This document shows positions 47,201 to 56,284 of a stretch of 64,000 nt of DNA, piece after piece (position 1 is the first letter of the stretch; each line of letters begins with the position of its first letter). The position numbers and the translations under genes are program-made. The notes beneath the pieces are model-generated. The model was given only the letters and a program-made list of their open reading frames with translations, made no database searches and was not told the DNA's origin. This DNA comes from Arctopsyche grandis (taxonomy: Eukaryota; Arthropoda; Insecta; Trichoptera; Hydropsychidae): NCBI RefSeq assembly GCF_051622035.1, contig NC_135362.1, positions 27,091,001 through 27,155,000 on the forward strand, written 5' to 3'.

Positions 47201-50163
47201 AGGAATCCCGACGATAAAAGAGCCAGAGGTGGAAATTGAAAACAAACTCGGTTATTGGCACTTCGAATAACAAACGACGTGGGATTCGCGAGACCGAAAT
47301 TACGTTCAATTCACAATTAGATTTATAACGGGACGTCGTCGTCCCACGGGAGCCAATTGCGAACTCTGGAAACTGTCAAAGGTCCTTAAAACGTAAATTC
47401 CTCTCAAGAGCAAATTTCTAAATTTCGTTTAATCGAAAAAAGTATTTGCATATTTAAAAATATGATAATGAATCCGGGCGTTCATTAAGGGAAAGTTCAC
47501 AAACGAGTCCAAACAATTTGCGATCGGCTATTATATATTTCAAATACTTGTGGAACATCACACCATTTTGTTAATTTTTATTTTATCTATGTACGTAGTA
47601 ACAATAGATGAAGTTTTGCGATCATGCGAAAATTCGAACTCGAGATTTTGACTGATTCGAACTTAGAAACCATTACTGATCACGTTTTCATGATCTAGAA
47701 AAAATGTGTGTGTCTGTGTATTTTGGGGATTTTTTGAACACCGTTTGTCCTATCAAACTGAAACTTAGTATCAATTACTGAAATTCTTATGGACACGACG
47801 TGAATTTTTTTCAAATTTTTAAGTTGACCGGAATTGGTACCTCCCCGTATAGGTGTCCTCATTTTTTTAAGTTTTTGAATTCATTTTATGTACATTTTTT
47901 ATGTAAATGCTACAAATTTGTTCATAAATGTCTCACAAACTCGAAACGGTTCCTCGTGAAATTGACAAAAACTATGCCACCACTATTTGAATATGATTTA
48001 AAAAATTGATAGAATATGTCGAATCTATTTGACTACTAGTAGCATGATGTAGTACATTCGAGCACTCGATAAAAAGTGAACCACAGTAAAAAGTGATATA
48101 CATATATGTATATTGAGCTCATATTTTTGAACTCTTATAGGTTATAAGTATTATATCATACCATTGATATCATATCAACCGGCATTTTTAAACTCATTAA
48201 AAAAACTTGAATGCTTAGAGTAAGTGGTTCATAATTTGAAATGTTACTAAAATAAGATGCTTCATCAGAGGAATTCTTTCATAACCTCTACCGAATTTCG
48301 GAAAACTTGCGAAATAGTGTTGTTGTTTTTTTTTTATTAAAAAGATGATATGATTCCATAGTAATGAGTATACGATAAAAAAATAAACCTCTTATATAAT
48401 TTTTATATAAAATTATTATTTTGAATAAAAACAATAATTTTATTTTACTACCGCCATCTATGTTTAAAACTAATAAACAAACGATGGATAAACGTCAACG
48501 ACTATCTCGCCGGGCAGATATCAAACGCGTCTTACACGATATTTTTGCACCATCGTAATGGAGGAGGATCCATTTACTTATATTGATGACCAAAATGAGA
48601 AAAATGGAAATATGAAGTATGAAAACGATCGGATAAGAGGCAAACTTTTTCTTGAATTGTTATCGTAAGTGAAACGTAAAGGAGGTATGTAAAAAGTGAA
48701 CCAACGAACTGTTAGTTGACGGAGTACATTCTAGTAATTGTTAATTTCCATTCCTCGTCCAGAAGAAAATAGCAAGATACAGAAGAAATACCACTCTCCA
48801 CAAAATTCAATTAAACAGAAGCCTGAAAAATTTACGATGCGATTAAGCATCTCCTCTTGAGACGGAGTACATATGCAACTTTAAGAAGAGGTAAGACAAT
48901 ATGGGAAAATTAAATTTCCCGCCAAGTTTTCCCGTAGAATGAGCGGCTACATCTGCAGTTTACTTCGTCTCGTCAGATCCGAATATGCAATTACGCCAAC
49001 GGCCAAGTAGACAAAGGCGAATTTGCATCTCGTTCGAGAGCCAGTCTCGTCTAACCATTTTGATTTATGTACGACGGAGTGGTTTCGCTGAAATTAATGG
49101 CAGCATTGCCGTACAATACTTTCGGCCGAAGGGCGGTCATCCATTCGGGGGTTGGAAAGGGCTCAAGTGCCGCCACTAGAAGAGCACTCCAGAATAAATT
49201 ACGCCGTTGTTTATTTATGGCACTCGGGTGCTCATTCGGCACCCTGGGAATAAGGGAAGCTGCTATTAATTGCGTCCCGATTCTAATCGGATTTTTGCCC
49301 GTTGTTTCACTCGGGTCGGAAGGGCCCCGGTCAATCATACGGGACGGGGACCGCGAACAACCACCCCTTCCACTCCAGATGATTTTGTTTGCCGTGCTAA
49401 TATTGGAGGATGAACGAGCGAGGTGCAATTTTCAGCTTGGAGGAATTTGATTGAATTGAACGAATTCGAATCAAGAAATTTTGGAAAAGGTACCTCAAAG
49501 CCTACCTTAGAAAAATGTCGTATTTGTACGGCTTTTGCTTGATTACCTGGAAACTAACAAGTGGAAGTTTTGGTCGTCCGTTATTCGTGTTAAAATTTAC
49601 AATATTCAAGCAGAAGCGACGCTAAGCAGAAGCTTAACGACCGAGCTATGCTGCTGGCTAAACATATGTATAACATCACCATTCGATGGATCAATCTATG
49701 AATATAATCAATATCAATCTATCATCATAAGTTTAATAAGTTATAAGCACCTAAAATAACACCGAGAGATGAAAATTATATGAAACACAGACAATGAGAT
49801 GTCAAATGGAGCCACCTCCCCCTTAACGAATCATCAAACAATCACTTACTTGCTTTATTGGCAGCTGACAGGGCTTTCGAACGATCCCTCAATAGTGCAG
49901 CATACATGTATAGAAGGAACACCATGCTGCCGATGTACAGGTACAAGTAGAAGCCCTAAAAGAACACACGAAACGATACACATATAATACACATAGGTAC
50001 ATGTGCTTAAGTAGCAGGGTGTATTATTGAGCAGACGATACGAACCTCGTAGAAGGAAGGCGGTATGTATGTGGATATGACTTCAGCCATTGGAAAGGCG
50101 ATTCCCATAACGACGAGCAGCTTCCCATAGAGAGCCGAGAGAGTGTCTGCGAGGGCGTCTCCC
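34220..50163 (-). CDS. Otopetrin-family proton channel (six exons found, 5' end missing)
   Basis: Otopetrins are plasma-membrane channels opened by acid that carry protons; Drosophila members (OtopLa and relatives) act in acid taste. Exons on minus: 50163-50046, 49955-49850, 44965-44753, 37145-36985, 36894-36729 and 35223-34220. All junctions have GT donors and AG acceptors and consistent phase; joined, they give 588 residues plus a split first codon. Twelve hydrophobic segments are visible: one each in exons 1 and 2, one across exons 3/4, one more in exon 4, one in exon 5 and seven in exon 6. Family-typical stretches include YGKLLVVMGIAFPMAEVIS, GSMIYSGLEFGQYFELE, VARFGLMHMVGTNLSVWLN, TNIMGTLVQDASPFLFPC and the C-terminal GLWAWTIITHVSMPLAIFYR. 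The loop between segments 2 and 3 is Ser/Thr-rich and polar (exon 3). At least one upstream exon is missing. Introns reach 4.9 and 7.6 kb and are full of transposons. The exact paralogue cannot be assigned. Confidence 0.96.
35357..35552. mobile_element. Snap-back MITE, almost a complete hairpin
   Basis: Left arm ATAACCGCCGCTACGAAAAT and its exact complement at the right end. Inner arms (GCCGTACAGAAAACTGCC near 35410, GGCAGTTTTCTGTACGG near 35466) extend the pairing. If TA is the target duplication the element is ACCGCC...GGCGGT; this border is ambiguous. It lies in the otopetrin intron close to the last exon. Confidence 0.8.
35875..36040. mobile_element. Tc1/mariner-like MITE with perfect ends
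   Basis: 26-base perfect terminal inverted repeats beginning CAGGTCTGTTACTGAGAGTT, with TA on each side (35873-35874, 36041-36042). TA targets are diagnostic of Tc1/mariner. Size 166 bp, no transposase. The perfect ends suggest recent activity. Confidence 0.88.
36085..36260 (-). mobile_element. Degraded SINE fragment (candidate)
   Basis: On minus, a head resembling family 2 and a segment CCGTCTCCTGTTAGAATTTT in the position of the common body; similarity is weak. A related fragment lies at 51885-51990. Confidence 0.35.
36729..36894 (-). CDS. Otopetrin exon 5
   Basis: Acceptor TTACAG, donor GTAAAT. Begins in phase 0 with QMKVYKHKVVARFG and ends after HRI plus one base. Encodes the fifth membrane segment and QETKHEIL. 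Confidence 0.95.
36985..37145 (-). CDS. Otopetrin exon 4
   Basis: Acceptor TTTTCAG, donor GTAAAT. Encodes AFGIGSMIYSGLEFGQYFEL and a segment ending FIFLNNE, joining in phase with exon 5. Confidence 0.95.
37257..38112 (+). mobile_element. 5'-truncated LINE, same family as 14812-16083
   Basis: Encodes DLGIVFENSWSF, CTLVRSVLEFGSIIW, ERVQRKFLRFLY, FGFYPYLFPSAFVLGSLGFN and onward to a stop near 37892. The matching stretch of the copy at 14812 reads FGYYPQLFPSAFVQGSVGYS. The T-rich 3' UTR ends with a stem-loop (about 38046-38090, loop GCTTTGGGGCAACCTGTCAA) and an AATAAAATAAAA tail. It sits in the otopetrin intron upstream of exon 4. Confidence 0.88.
38160..38427 (-). mobile_element. SINE, 3' stem-loop of family-1 type
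   Basis: On minus, a head TAGTATAGATCGGTGGTTG, a B-box-like GGGTTTGAACTC complement region, and a 3' stem-loop with loop GCATTGGAGTTTACCTGTTA. The middle body is deleted relative to other copies. Confidence 0.6.
38619..38910 (+). mobile_element. Jockey-type LINE fragment
   Basis: Encodes KPVWTYGIQLWATSSNSNVE, ILQRFQNKALRIITNAPWF and onward to a stop at 38910, the C-terminal part of a jockey-clade reverse transcriptase. It is a different family from the copies at 37257 and 43806. A poly(A)-rich tail ends near 39022. Confidence 0.85.
39082..39337 (+). mobile_element. Helitron-like element
   Basis: Starts TCTAATATATAATTTCGAAA and ends with the hairpin (CTGAGCGAAGCCGGAT) and CTAG, next base T. 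Belongs to the same subfamily as 1246-1440 and 5959-6272. Confidence 0.65.
39338..39680 (+). mobile_element. Second Helitron-like element in tandem
   Basis: Begins directly after the preceding copy's CTAG (ATATTATTTTGAAAGAGACT) and ends ACCGAGCGAAACCGGG ... CTAG, next base T. The interior carries tandem units of about 28 bases (39440-39585). Confidence 0.6.
39440..39585 (+). repeat. Minisatellite inside a Helitron-like element
   Basis: Units of the type GATTCCTGTTTCAGTTCCG repeated about five times with variation. Confidence 0.65.
39700..40740. other. Otopetrin intron, unique sequence
   Basis: Contains a C-run at 40066-40081 and a GC-richer patch 40120-40400; no gene or delimited repeat recognised. 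Confidence 0.4.
40767..41014. mobile_element. Foldback MITE with 9-bp target duplication, copy 2
   Basis: Same ends as 18583-18831 (GGTGATCGGATAAATGCACT; GGTTCCCGGAAGAATGCACT on the other strand). The flanking 9-mers TGGAGACAT and AAGAGACAT match at 7 of 9 bases. Confidence 0.8.
41035..41395. mobile_element. MITE family Z, two adjoining copies (candidate)
   Basis: About 41035-41200 and 41219-41395 share GTGCTTTT-type ends and an interior with ACAATAG...AACAAT stretches. Related sequence occurs at 50675-50815 (GCTTTTTCCAGGAA) and 51560-51700 (AGAGAGCAAAAAAGCATGGT). Borders are not fixed. Confidence 0.45.
41441..42160 (+). mobile_element. LINE fragments, reverse transcriptase C-terminal end
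   Basis: 41441-41640 encodes MERCMLGITRRERKRNKRVR and RVVDIVKRLKFQW-like sequence; 41690-41960 repeats the TRVVDIVKRLKLQWVGHVV part and ends with KRDKWKRVGEAFIQQWMANG. 42061-42160 is a third partial copy of that end. The structure looks like an internal duplication or serial insertion of the same truncated LINE. Confidence 0.75.
42232..42289. mobile_element. Harbinger-like MITE right-end fragment
   Basis: GCGCGCCCATACCATACGAT and TCAGTGTGTTTGCGCCTTTA match the right ends at 7850-7890 and 11890-11930. Confidence 0.5.
42300..43545. other. Otopetrin intron, unique sequence
   Basis: GC-richer, purine-rich patch 42540-42790; otherwise AT-rich. No supported gene. Confidence 0.4.
43548..43570. repeat. 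(AT)n microsatellite
   Basis: Short TA run. Confidence 0.85.
43806..44535 (+). mobile_element. 5'-truncated LINE, third copy of the 14812/37257 family
   Basis: Pieces in several frames: ATKMLGFVLRNTHYFQD, then ERVQTNFLRCLYMK-like sequence, then LGFDSLSSRR and LKGRIDNTSILLEFKFSAPE. Several frame breaks are present. The 3' end carries a 10-bp stem-loop at 44479-44518. It lies only about 220 bases from otopetrin exon 3. Confidence 0.8.
44479..44518 (+). repeat. LINE 3' stem-loop
   Basis: CTGGTGTGAC pairs with GTCACACTGG (two G-T pairs) around GGTTTGGGGCAACCTGTCAG. Confidence 0.8.
44753..44965 (-). CDS. Otopetrin exon 3
   Basis: Acceptor GATTTCAG, donor GTAAGT. Encodes the polar, Ser/Thr-rich loop (SIPTPPRSSTSDSGDESETS) and then YHYGSFYLRMGAV at the start of membrane segment 3. 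Phase 1 at both ends. Confidence 0.92.
44970..46220. other. Otopetrin intron, AT-rich
   Basis: No gene. A 9-bp stem CTCAGATGT/ACATCTGAG with a long AT loop lies near 46025-46080, followed by an AAATAAA-rich tail; this could be another retroposon end but does not share the loop motif seen elsewhere. Confidence 0.35.
46222..46640 (+). mobile_element. SINE (family 2) with 140-base extra 5' block
   Basis: 46222-46356 (GAAATCCTATTACCTCTCGA to TGTATAACC) is nearly identical to 59108-59246, and both are directly followed by the same SINE head (AACGGCGTGGACTAATGGTT) and body. The extra block has also decayed into 55580-55640. Either the SINE inserted in a larger repeat that was then copied, or this is a longer SINE type. 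Confidence 0.7.
46690..46790 (-). mobile_element. LINE/SINE 3' tail with stem-loop
   Basis: On minus, AATGTGAC ... GCATTAGGGACTCCTGTAAT ... GCCACAAT, the counterpart of 13784-13818; the stem has one mismatch. Confidence 0.55.
47040..47480. other. GC-richer island in otopetrin intron
   Basis: Distinctly less AT-rich than its flanks and free of repeats seen elsewhere in the window. Overlapping frames on both strands show no domain. Possibly a conserved regulatory segment. Confidence 0.35.
47575..47895 (+). repeat. Dispersed repeat W, copy 1
   Basis: TTATCTATGTACGTAGTAAC, CATGCGAAAATTCGAACTCG and the following stretch up to GTCCTCATTTTTTTAAG match 56285-56575 closely. Confidence 0.7.
48385..48697 (+). 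mobile_element. MITE family P, copy 3
   Basis: Shares CTACCGCCATCTATGTTTAA, GATCCATTTACTTATATTGA and AAAACGATCGGATAAGAGGC with copy 1 and ends AAAGGAGGTATGTAAAAAG. The left inverted repeat is degraded. Confidence 0.7.
48900..49450. other. GC-rich island between otopetrin exons 2 and 3
   Basis: The most GC-rich stretch of the otopetrin introns. Frames of 125 and 127 codons overlap on opposite strands over 49051-49450 without a recognisable domain or splice signals. An enhancer or unannotated non-coding exon is possible. Confidence 0.35.
49610..49668 (-). mobile_element. SINE (family 1) head fragment
   Basis: GCAGAAGCTTAACGACCGAG followed by CTATGCTGCTGGCT is the reverse complement of the family-1 head. 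Confidence 0.7.
49850..49955 (-). CDS. Otopetrin exon 2
   Basis: Acceptor CTTTTAG, donor GTAAGT. Encodes GFYLYLYIGSMVFLLYMYAA (membrane segment 2) and LLRDRSKALSAANKA. Confidence 0.93.
50046..50163 (-). CDS. Otopetrin exon 1 of those found
   Basis: Acceptor TTTGCAG, donor GTTCGT (weaker than the others). Encodes GDALADTLSALYGKLLVVMG and IAFPMAEVISTYIPPSFYE (membrane segment 1). The single leading G shows that a further upstream exon must end in phase 2. Confidence 0.92.
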
Positions 50164-50395
50164 CTGCAAAATGCGACAAAATCAATTATCTTTCGTTGCA
50201 GCGCAAAGACGCTGTGCTGAAAGTTTCAGTTTTCCGGTTGATTCCTTCATAATAGTACTATATATCTCGATGTAGCTTTTAAATAGCAATGGAATATTGA
50301 AATAATTTCCTTCTAAGATTTTTTTCATAAACATACTTATCAATGACAGTGCTATGTACCTCGCTTATCCCAGTGTTGTGTACCTGGCTTATCAA

Positions 50396-51481
50396 TGTAG
50401 TTGACTAACCAATAGGGATAAGACACACCATTGATTTGTGGTAAACCTAATTAAATAAGTAGCACCACTGATTTGCGGCACACCTAATTTAATATGTAAC
50501 ACCATTGATTTATAGCACACCTTAAGCACTGACTAACCGAAATTGTACGACACGTGTCTTCAACACTTCATTGGTTTAAAGAAGAGTATATAAACTCATT
50601 ACTGTTGGAATTTAAGTTAGTCATCACTATCGACTCCGAGAGTGACAGTCATCACTAGACTGCGGATAGAGACTGCTTTTTCCAGGAATCGGGGCGGTTT
50701 GGCTCTATTTACAAAGCTAGAGTACAAAAAAAAGGTTGGGCGAACCTTTTACAACAATTGAACAATAGCATTTACAACAATTAAACAATAAACGGCGCGC
50801 TGTAGATCCGCCCACTAGTAATCACCATCGAGACTCCGAGAGTGGTAGTTATCACTATCGAGACTCCGAGAGTGGCAGTCAACACATCAGCAGCAGAACA
50901 AAGTTAAATAGTGAAGCAAAGTTAAATTTTTTTTTATTTTTTTTTTATTTTACATATATACCAGGAAGGCCTTACAGGTAAATCCCAATGCGCCTTCCTG
51001 GCCAATTACAAATTATTTACAATTATTATAAGTCGTTGAATTGCGAGACACTGAAAAAACTCGCAAATTAACGAGACATCTATGAATTGTACATAAATTT
51101 TTATTGTACATCAATCAAATTTTTCAAATAGTGGTGACATAGTAGGTAGGAAGGATTTTTAGCAATTTTTTTTTCCGGGAACCGTTTCAACAATGAAATC
51201 AGAGAAAATTGGCAAACTCTGATAGGAAACGATCAACCTGGAGTCACAAATCCAGGTCTGACCAACAGCATACTCTGAAAAATTCATTTTCATTCAGGGA
51301 TAGAACCCGGCACCTTCTTGACGGTAAGCAGAAGCTTAACGTCCGAGCTATGCTGCTGGCTGAAAAATTGAAAAATTGAAACGGTTCTAAGTATCTCATT
51401 TAAATTTTCCATAATTCAATCCTACCAATAAGATAAATGTAATGTTTTAATAATAATAAAGAAATCTTGGTTAGTTAACCA
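50396..51481 (+). mobile_element. LTR-like element with nested MITE and SINE (candidate)
   Basis: Starts TGTAGTTGACTAACCAATAG and ends TTGGTTAGTTAACCA. It contains a TATA box (TATATAAA, 50587-50594) 32 bases before a TTAGTC initiator-like site (A at 50619) and an AATAATAAAG signal near the end, as in an LTR. The upstream part has three tandem units of about 45 bases (CACCATTGATTTGTGG type, 50425-50525), and downstream there are three copies of ATCGAGACTCCGAGAGTGG-type units. A family-Z MITE (about 50675-50815) and a complete SINE (50935-51366) lie inside. No gag-pol found. Confidence 0.5.
50935..51366 (-). mobile_element. tRNA-derived SINE (family 1), nearly complete
   Basis: Reverse-complement partner of 18025-18465 along its whole length, including head, B box, body, stem-loop and A-rich tail (here T-rich on plus at 50930-50951). 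Confidence 0.85.
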
Positions 51482-53030
51482 AGTAGTTTTTAAAAAAGAA
51501 AAATTATTTAATCTTTCATTGGAATATGACAATACATATAATAGTGCCATGACTAGACTTAGATATTGACTTGTGCTTTTTTAATAAAAATAGACCACTC
51601 CATTAATCTACCAAGCAAGAGAGCAAAAAAGCATGGTTGTTAACAGTCGACCATTTTTTGCGAAAAGCATCGCCCCAAGGCCAAATTTTGGCCACCACAA
51701 GTCACTGTAAAGGCGCAGACACGCTGAATCCTAAGGCACTGTATTCCTTAATATACTGTTGTAAATGGGTGTCTCTTCATGTAATTACAAATGACCGTCA
51801 AATGCAAAAACAAGACGTATAAGAGTGTAATTCAGACTGGCCAGATTTTCAAAAGAGAGGGGATGCCGGTGTTATTGTAAACGTCAAAACGATTAGATTT
51901 GATAAAATAAAAAACTCCAACAATAGGCGGTCGATCTGGATTTGATATTTATCCAGATCTTGAGAATCGAACAACGAGATTTGTATCCATAAGCTCTCTT
52001 CTGGAAATCTCCCTAGCTCATTTAAGAATTGCAAGTCATAGTATTATAGGTATATATGTATGTATGTATGTAGGTACATATAGAATTACGAAAGTTTTTA
52101 TGCAAATTTTTAAATATGCCAAATAGCTTTTTTAAGAAAATCGTAATAGCCAACCCGTGTAATTAAGAGATTGCGTAAATGGTTAAGAATTTTTGTATTA
52201 ATTTAAGCAGTGGCGTAAAGAGAAAAAGGGCCTTAATTAGAAAATTTAAATTGCGGTCAAAATACTGTAAGAATAACATTCCGGAAATTTTAATTAAATC
52301 TTATATCAACTAACAAATGGTTGAAAGTAAGAAAAAAAAGCAAAAAATAAATTTTGCAAAAAAAATTGTATTGATTTTTGACCTTTAGCTCCAACCCTTT
52401 CCTATAACTTAATTGGCTGAATGAAAGACTATACCAAATTTCTCAAATTTAAATTGATTCCGGGCTGCAAACCCTCCCAAAAACCGATTTAAATCTTAAC
52501 ATGTACATATGTATGTATGCAGTAGAATACATAAGAATGAACGGATTTCTCTCCAGATTGTTATACAAATATACCAACAAAAAAATACATAATCTCGGCC
52601 ATTAATTCAAACATTGTTTTTTCAAACAGCCCCCGATTTAACAAGATTCCGGACACCCCATCGACTTCAGAATCATTAATCAAAAAACATACGTACTTAC
52701 ATATGTATACGCAACACGCCTAACAGCTGTCATATTGCATTAAATTTATATAATATTTCTCAAAGTGCACTCCAGCAATTTTAACCCGAGCTCTCGGCGT
52801 TAATTACATTCCAAGCCAGACTCCAGGCTCCAGAAAGTCTCTAATGCATTTTTAATGCCTCGCCAATGAAGCAATTCATCATCAGAACACTTTCGACACC
52901 CTAGATGTGTCGCACCGACAAAAATGATCAACGTTCCTCCAAGATCATAACCCATTCACAGATAGCAAAAGTGATAACCCCGCAATTTGAGCTATTAATA
53001 CAGCAAAGTTCCTGTTTTAATATTACAGCG
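51370..53030. other. Unassigned, mostly AT-rich
   Basis: Holds a family-Z MITE fragment (51560-51700), a Harbinger-like left-end scrap (51709-51735, AAAGGCGCAGACACGCTGAA) and a weak SINE fragment (51885-51990). 52620-52960 is GC-richer without recognised content. Confidence 0.4.
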
Positions 53031-53040
53031 ATACTATCTT

Positions 53041-53075
53041 ATGTGTGTGTGTGTGTGTGTGTTTGTGTGTGTATG
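53041..53075. repeat. (GT)n microsatellite
   Basis: GT dinucleotide run with one interruption. Confidence 0.9.
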
Positions 53076-53233
53076 ATAACTCTCAACGAACATTAAATTG
53101 ACAAAAAGCCTGAACTTTGTATACTTCACATTTGACTCACGTCACATTTGACATAGAGACATTTGAATTCATCAAGTGAGACTTGTAAGGCTAACGTCGA
53201 TTCTTCACAAAGTCTTCTTTTTTTCAATATTAA

Positions 53234-53742
53234 CCCAACGCCGAATGGCGTTTTCCAATGTATTTTGAGTATGTAAAAAATAAGCAAGAATACTACCCGC
53301 TAAGCCTTTCCAGGTAGCATTGAACGTGGGTCGTGTAATCCGTGTCAATGTTTATAAAGACTGGTTGACATCGGAATTTCTGAGTTTATAACCGTAGTAG
53401 AATTTCCCGATGGAAATCCCTAACTGCCGAGTATTTTAGATTGTGGCTTGGCATTTAGATTGTGAGCATTACATTTTAACAACAATGAAGACGTAACTAG
53501 TTTTGGAAAAACAAATTCATTAATAGACTTTTATTTATTTTATATTGTTGCAAGATATACATATTAGAGAATCTAAACACACCTTTACAAAATTTAAAAT
53601 CCTCGGCTATAGTTATCTAGGGTATGTTTGTATTAGCTACAAATTTTATACCTGCTTTCTGTTGGATTTCTACATAATTCTAGTTTGAAATGTAGGCGAA
53701 ATTTTCAGCGTTTCAAAAGAAAAGACGTCAGCACTCTAAGGG
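53234..53742. mobile_element. piggyBac-like MITE, copy 2, complete
   Basis: TTAA at 53230-53233 and 53743-53746; termini CCCAACGCCG and CACTCTAAGGG, so both ends begin with CCC as in piggyBac elements. The body matches 26549-26970 in reverse complement. 509 bp, no transposase. Confidence 0.75.
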
Positions 53743-53749
53743 TTAATCA

Positions 53750-55570
53750 AAACGATAAACGTAATGATCATTTGTTTAGCGAGCTTTTTTTTCATATTAA
53801 ATAATTAAATATATAGTAATCAAAAAAAAGGAAAAATAGAAAACACATCGAACGAATCGAACACACAAGTTTATTTACACGATTTTGCAATTCAACTCAT
53901 TTAATGGAGATTTTTGTTTTCGAAGGAAGTTTCACTTCGATTAGAGTACTGTGGTCGATGACACTGTTCGAAAAATGACGACTTTTTTTGGTTCAGAGAC
54001 AAGATATGACTTTTCTTATAGATATATGCCCAGTGAACACGAATCTGGTAATAATAATAAATGTTGATTTTCTCGAGATTCGGAGATACATGTGATTTTT
54101 AAATCGCGCGATTTTTCTATAACTTGGTGTTGTTCGGTCGATTTCTCAAAATATGTCAATTTCCTGTTCAAAATGAATATTGGAATCTATAGTCGGGTAT
54201 TTTATCTTCCATTTGTAGTACTTTTCAGCTTTCAAATCTCTAGTAGTGTCCAGTACAAATCAAAAGTCAAAAGTACGTATTTTCACTTGGGATTTTTTCC
54301 CACTGTTGATACTATTTTATATGGAGTTTTTTTTTTACTTTATTTATATTTATATTGAGAATTAAATAAAATTGCACTTAGAAAAATCATATTTCGATTA
54401 TTCTTGTGGATTAATAACAAAAATTCTATTGATAGCTGGCTTACCTCGATAAAATAGACGAACCATTTTTCGTGTCGAACAGTGTAATTATATTCAATTC
54501 TTAGTGGTCGATTATTATATTCAATGACTGACTTATTGTCAACTTTAAATCATTACCATGAACCACTGTGTTAGTGAAGCTATCGCCATCATGCTCCAAG
54601 TACACGATAAGCTACTTTCTGCATCTGGGCGTACAAAATTCAATTACGAGTAGTACAGGTGAAGCCGACCCACTGTATTACACTTATCTGCATAAAATGT
54701 AAATTTTTGCCATAAACTGGCTCAAATTCATAAGCCTCTTTAAAATCCGTCAGCAAACTCGTATCCACAGATGTGTAAAGACGTGGCAGGATTAACCTTT
54801 CCACCGAACGGGTTTGTATACACCGGCGGTGATAGTAATGGGTTTTCTTTCATCCCCCTCACGGTATAATGCGGTGGAAAAGCGTTCGGTGAAATCGGCG
54901 TTTTTCACGGCTTGCGAGCGATATTAATCTCAGCTTCCGACCGGAAAACGGGAAAACCTCGAGAGGTGTAGGTCGGCGTACCTCCCGATGCCGGAAAAAT
55001 ATGTTGAAAACCCGAATCGCATAGCATCCGTCAGAGTTTGAAAGGCGCGGAAAAGAAAATCCTGGAAAACTTTTGACGGGCGTCGAAGGATCGATGCGTC
55101 AAAGGATGAAAAATCAAATGAAAAACTTTCGCGAAAAAATACACGGCCAAAATTGAGGTGTAGTAATAAATCGACGACAAAGTAACCATTTCTCTTTGAC
55201 GCCAGTCTTAAGTGAAACCCCATAAATCGACGGATATAGATATGAAGTTTTGCAAAAAAGATCCAACCCTTGGGATTAATATTTTTATACAATAAAAAAT
55301 AAATAGTGAAAAAAAATCTTTTTCTTTTTTTACTAAATGAAGATAAATATTCTTGCTAGTGAAAAAGCTTTGATTTAATAAACGTTTATTACATTTTTGT
55401 GATCGTAATAGATGAAATGTATTTAAATCATCATGATTTATTCAAAAATATGTACCGAAAATTTGACGGAGATTCGTTTATCATCAACAGCATTTTTATC
55501 TCAATTAAAATAATTTACCGCTTGAATTAGTGCGTTCAGATAAAAATAATAATATACATATATACCCATA
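53750..55570. other. Unassigned; includes GC-richer island 54760-55290
   Basis: 54760-55290 stands out in composition. A 120-codon minus frame (54930-55292) is Phe/Arg/Ser-rich without a domain. No support for a gene. Confidence 0.35.
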
Positions 55571-56036
55571 TATTGAGATAGAGAACCAATATTTATAAAC
55601 GTGATGCAATAAAAAACAGGCCAAAAAAACAAATATTGCACAGAAAAAATATTTATTTAAAATTCGTTTGAAAGCAATAAAATAGAAAAAAAAACATGAG
55701 TAATGATTTTAATACTCATTTTCAGCACAGTTATACTAGATTTTAAGTTAAAGACCGCAAAAACAAAAAAAAAACCTGTCAAAATTGCTTATTTTTCAAA
55801 CACATACATATGTCATTAGCGAACAAACGAAAATCATTAACATATTCAAAATCAATAAGTCAAACATAGGAAAGATTGATAATTTATTTATTTATACATG
55901 TTACACCCATTTATATATTTTTTTTTATTTTACACGACATCTACATAGTATTTTAAGTAATATTCAATGCGAATTACAAACATCGATTTAACTATCATAG
56001 TGACATTAATGGACATATTTTCAGCATTTTATATGT

Positions 56037-56262
56037 ATAAAGCAACTAATTCGAGATGCTATAAACTTGAATTTTGCGAGAAACAGGACAGGGTTGCCAA
56101 TTTGCTGGACCTGTTTCAATAAAATCAGATAAATTGACAATCTCTGATAGGAAACAATCGACCTAGGAGTCACACATCCAGCAGCACAAAGCCAGGGATT
56201 GAACGCGTGACCACACAATTGAAAGCATTACACGCTAGCCACCGATCTATGCTGCTGGTAAG
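56037..56262 (-). mobile_element. SINE (family 2)
   Basis: On minus, ACCAGCAGCATAGATCGGTG, a B-box-like GGTCACGCGTTCAATCCC and the common body; the 3' end is missing or degraded. Confidence 0.75.
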
Positions 56263-56284
56263 CCCCAATATAATATATTTACAT

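Noticed and set aside
49051-49450. Two opposite-strand frames of 125 and 127 codons
   Set aside because: Mutually overlapping frames in a GC-rich island; neither shows a family signature and the otopetrin exons on either side join in phase without them.
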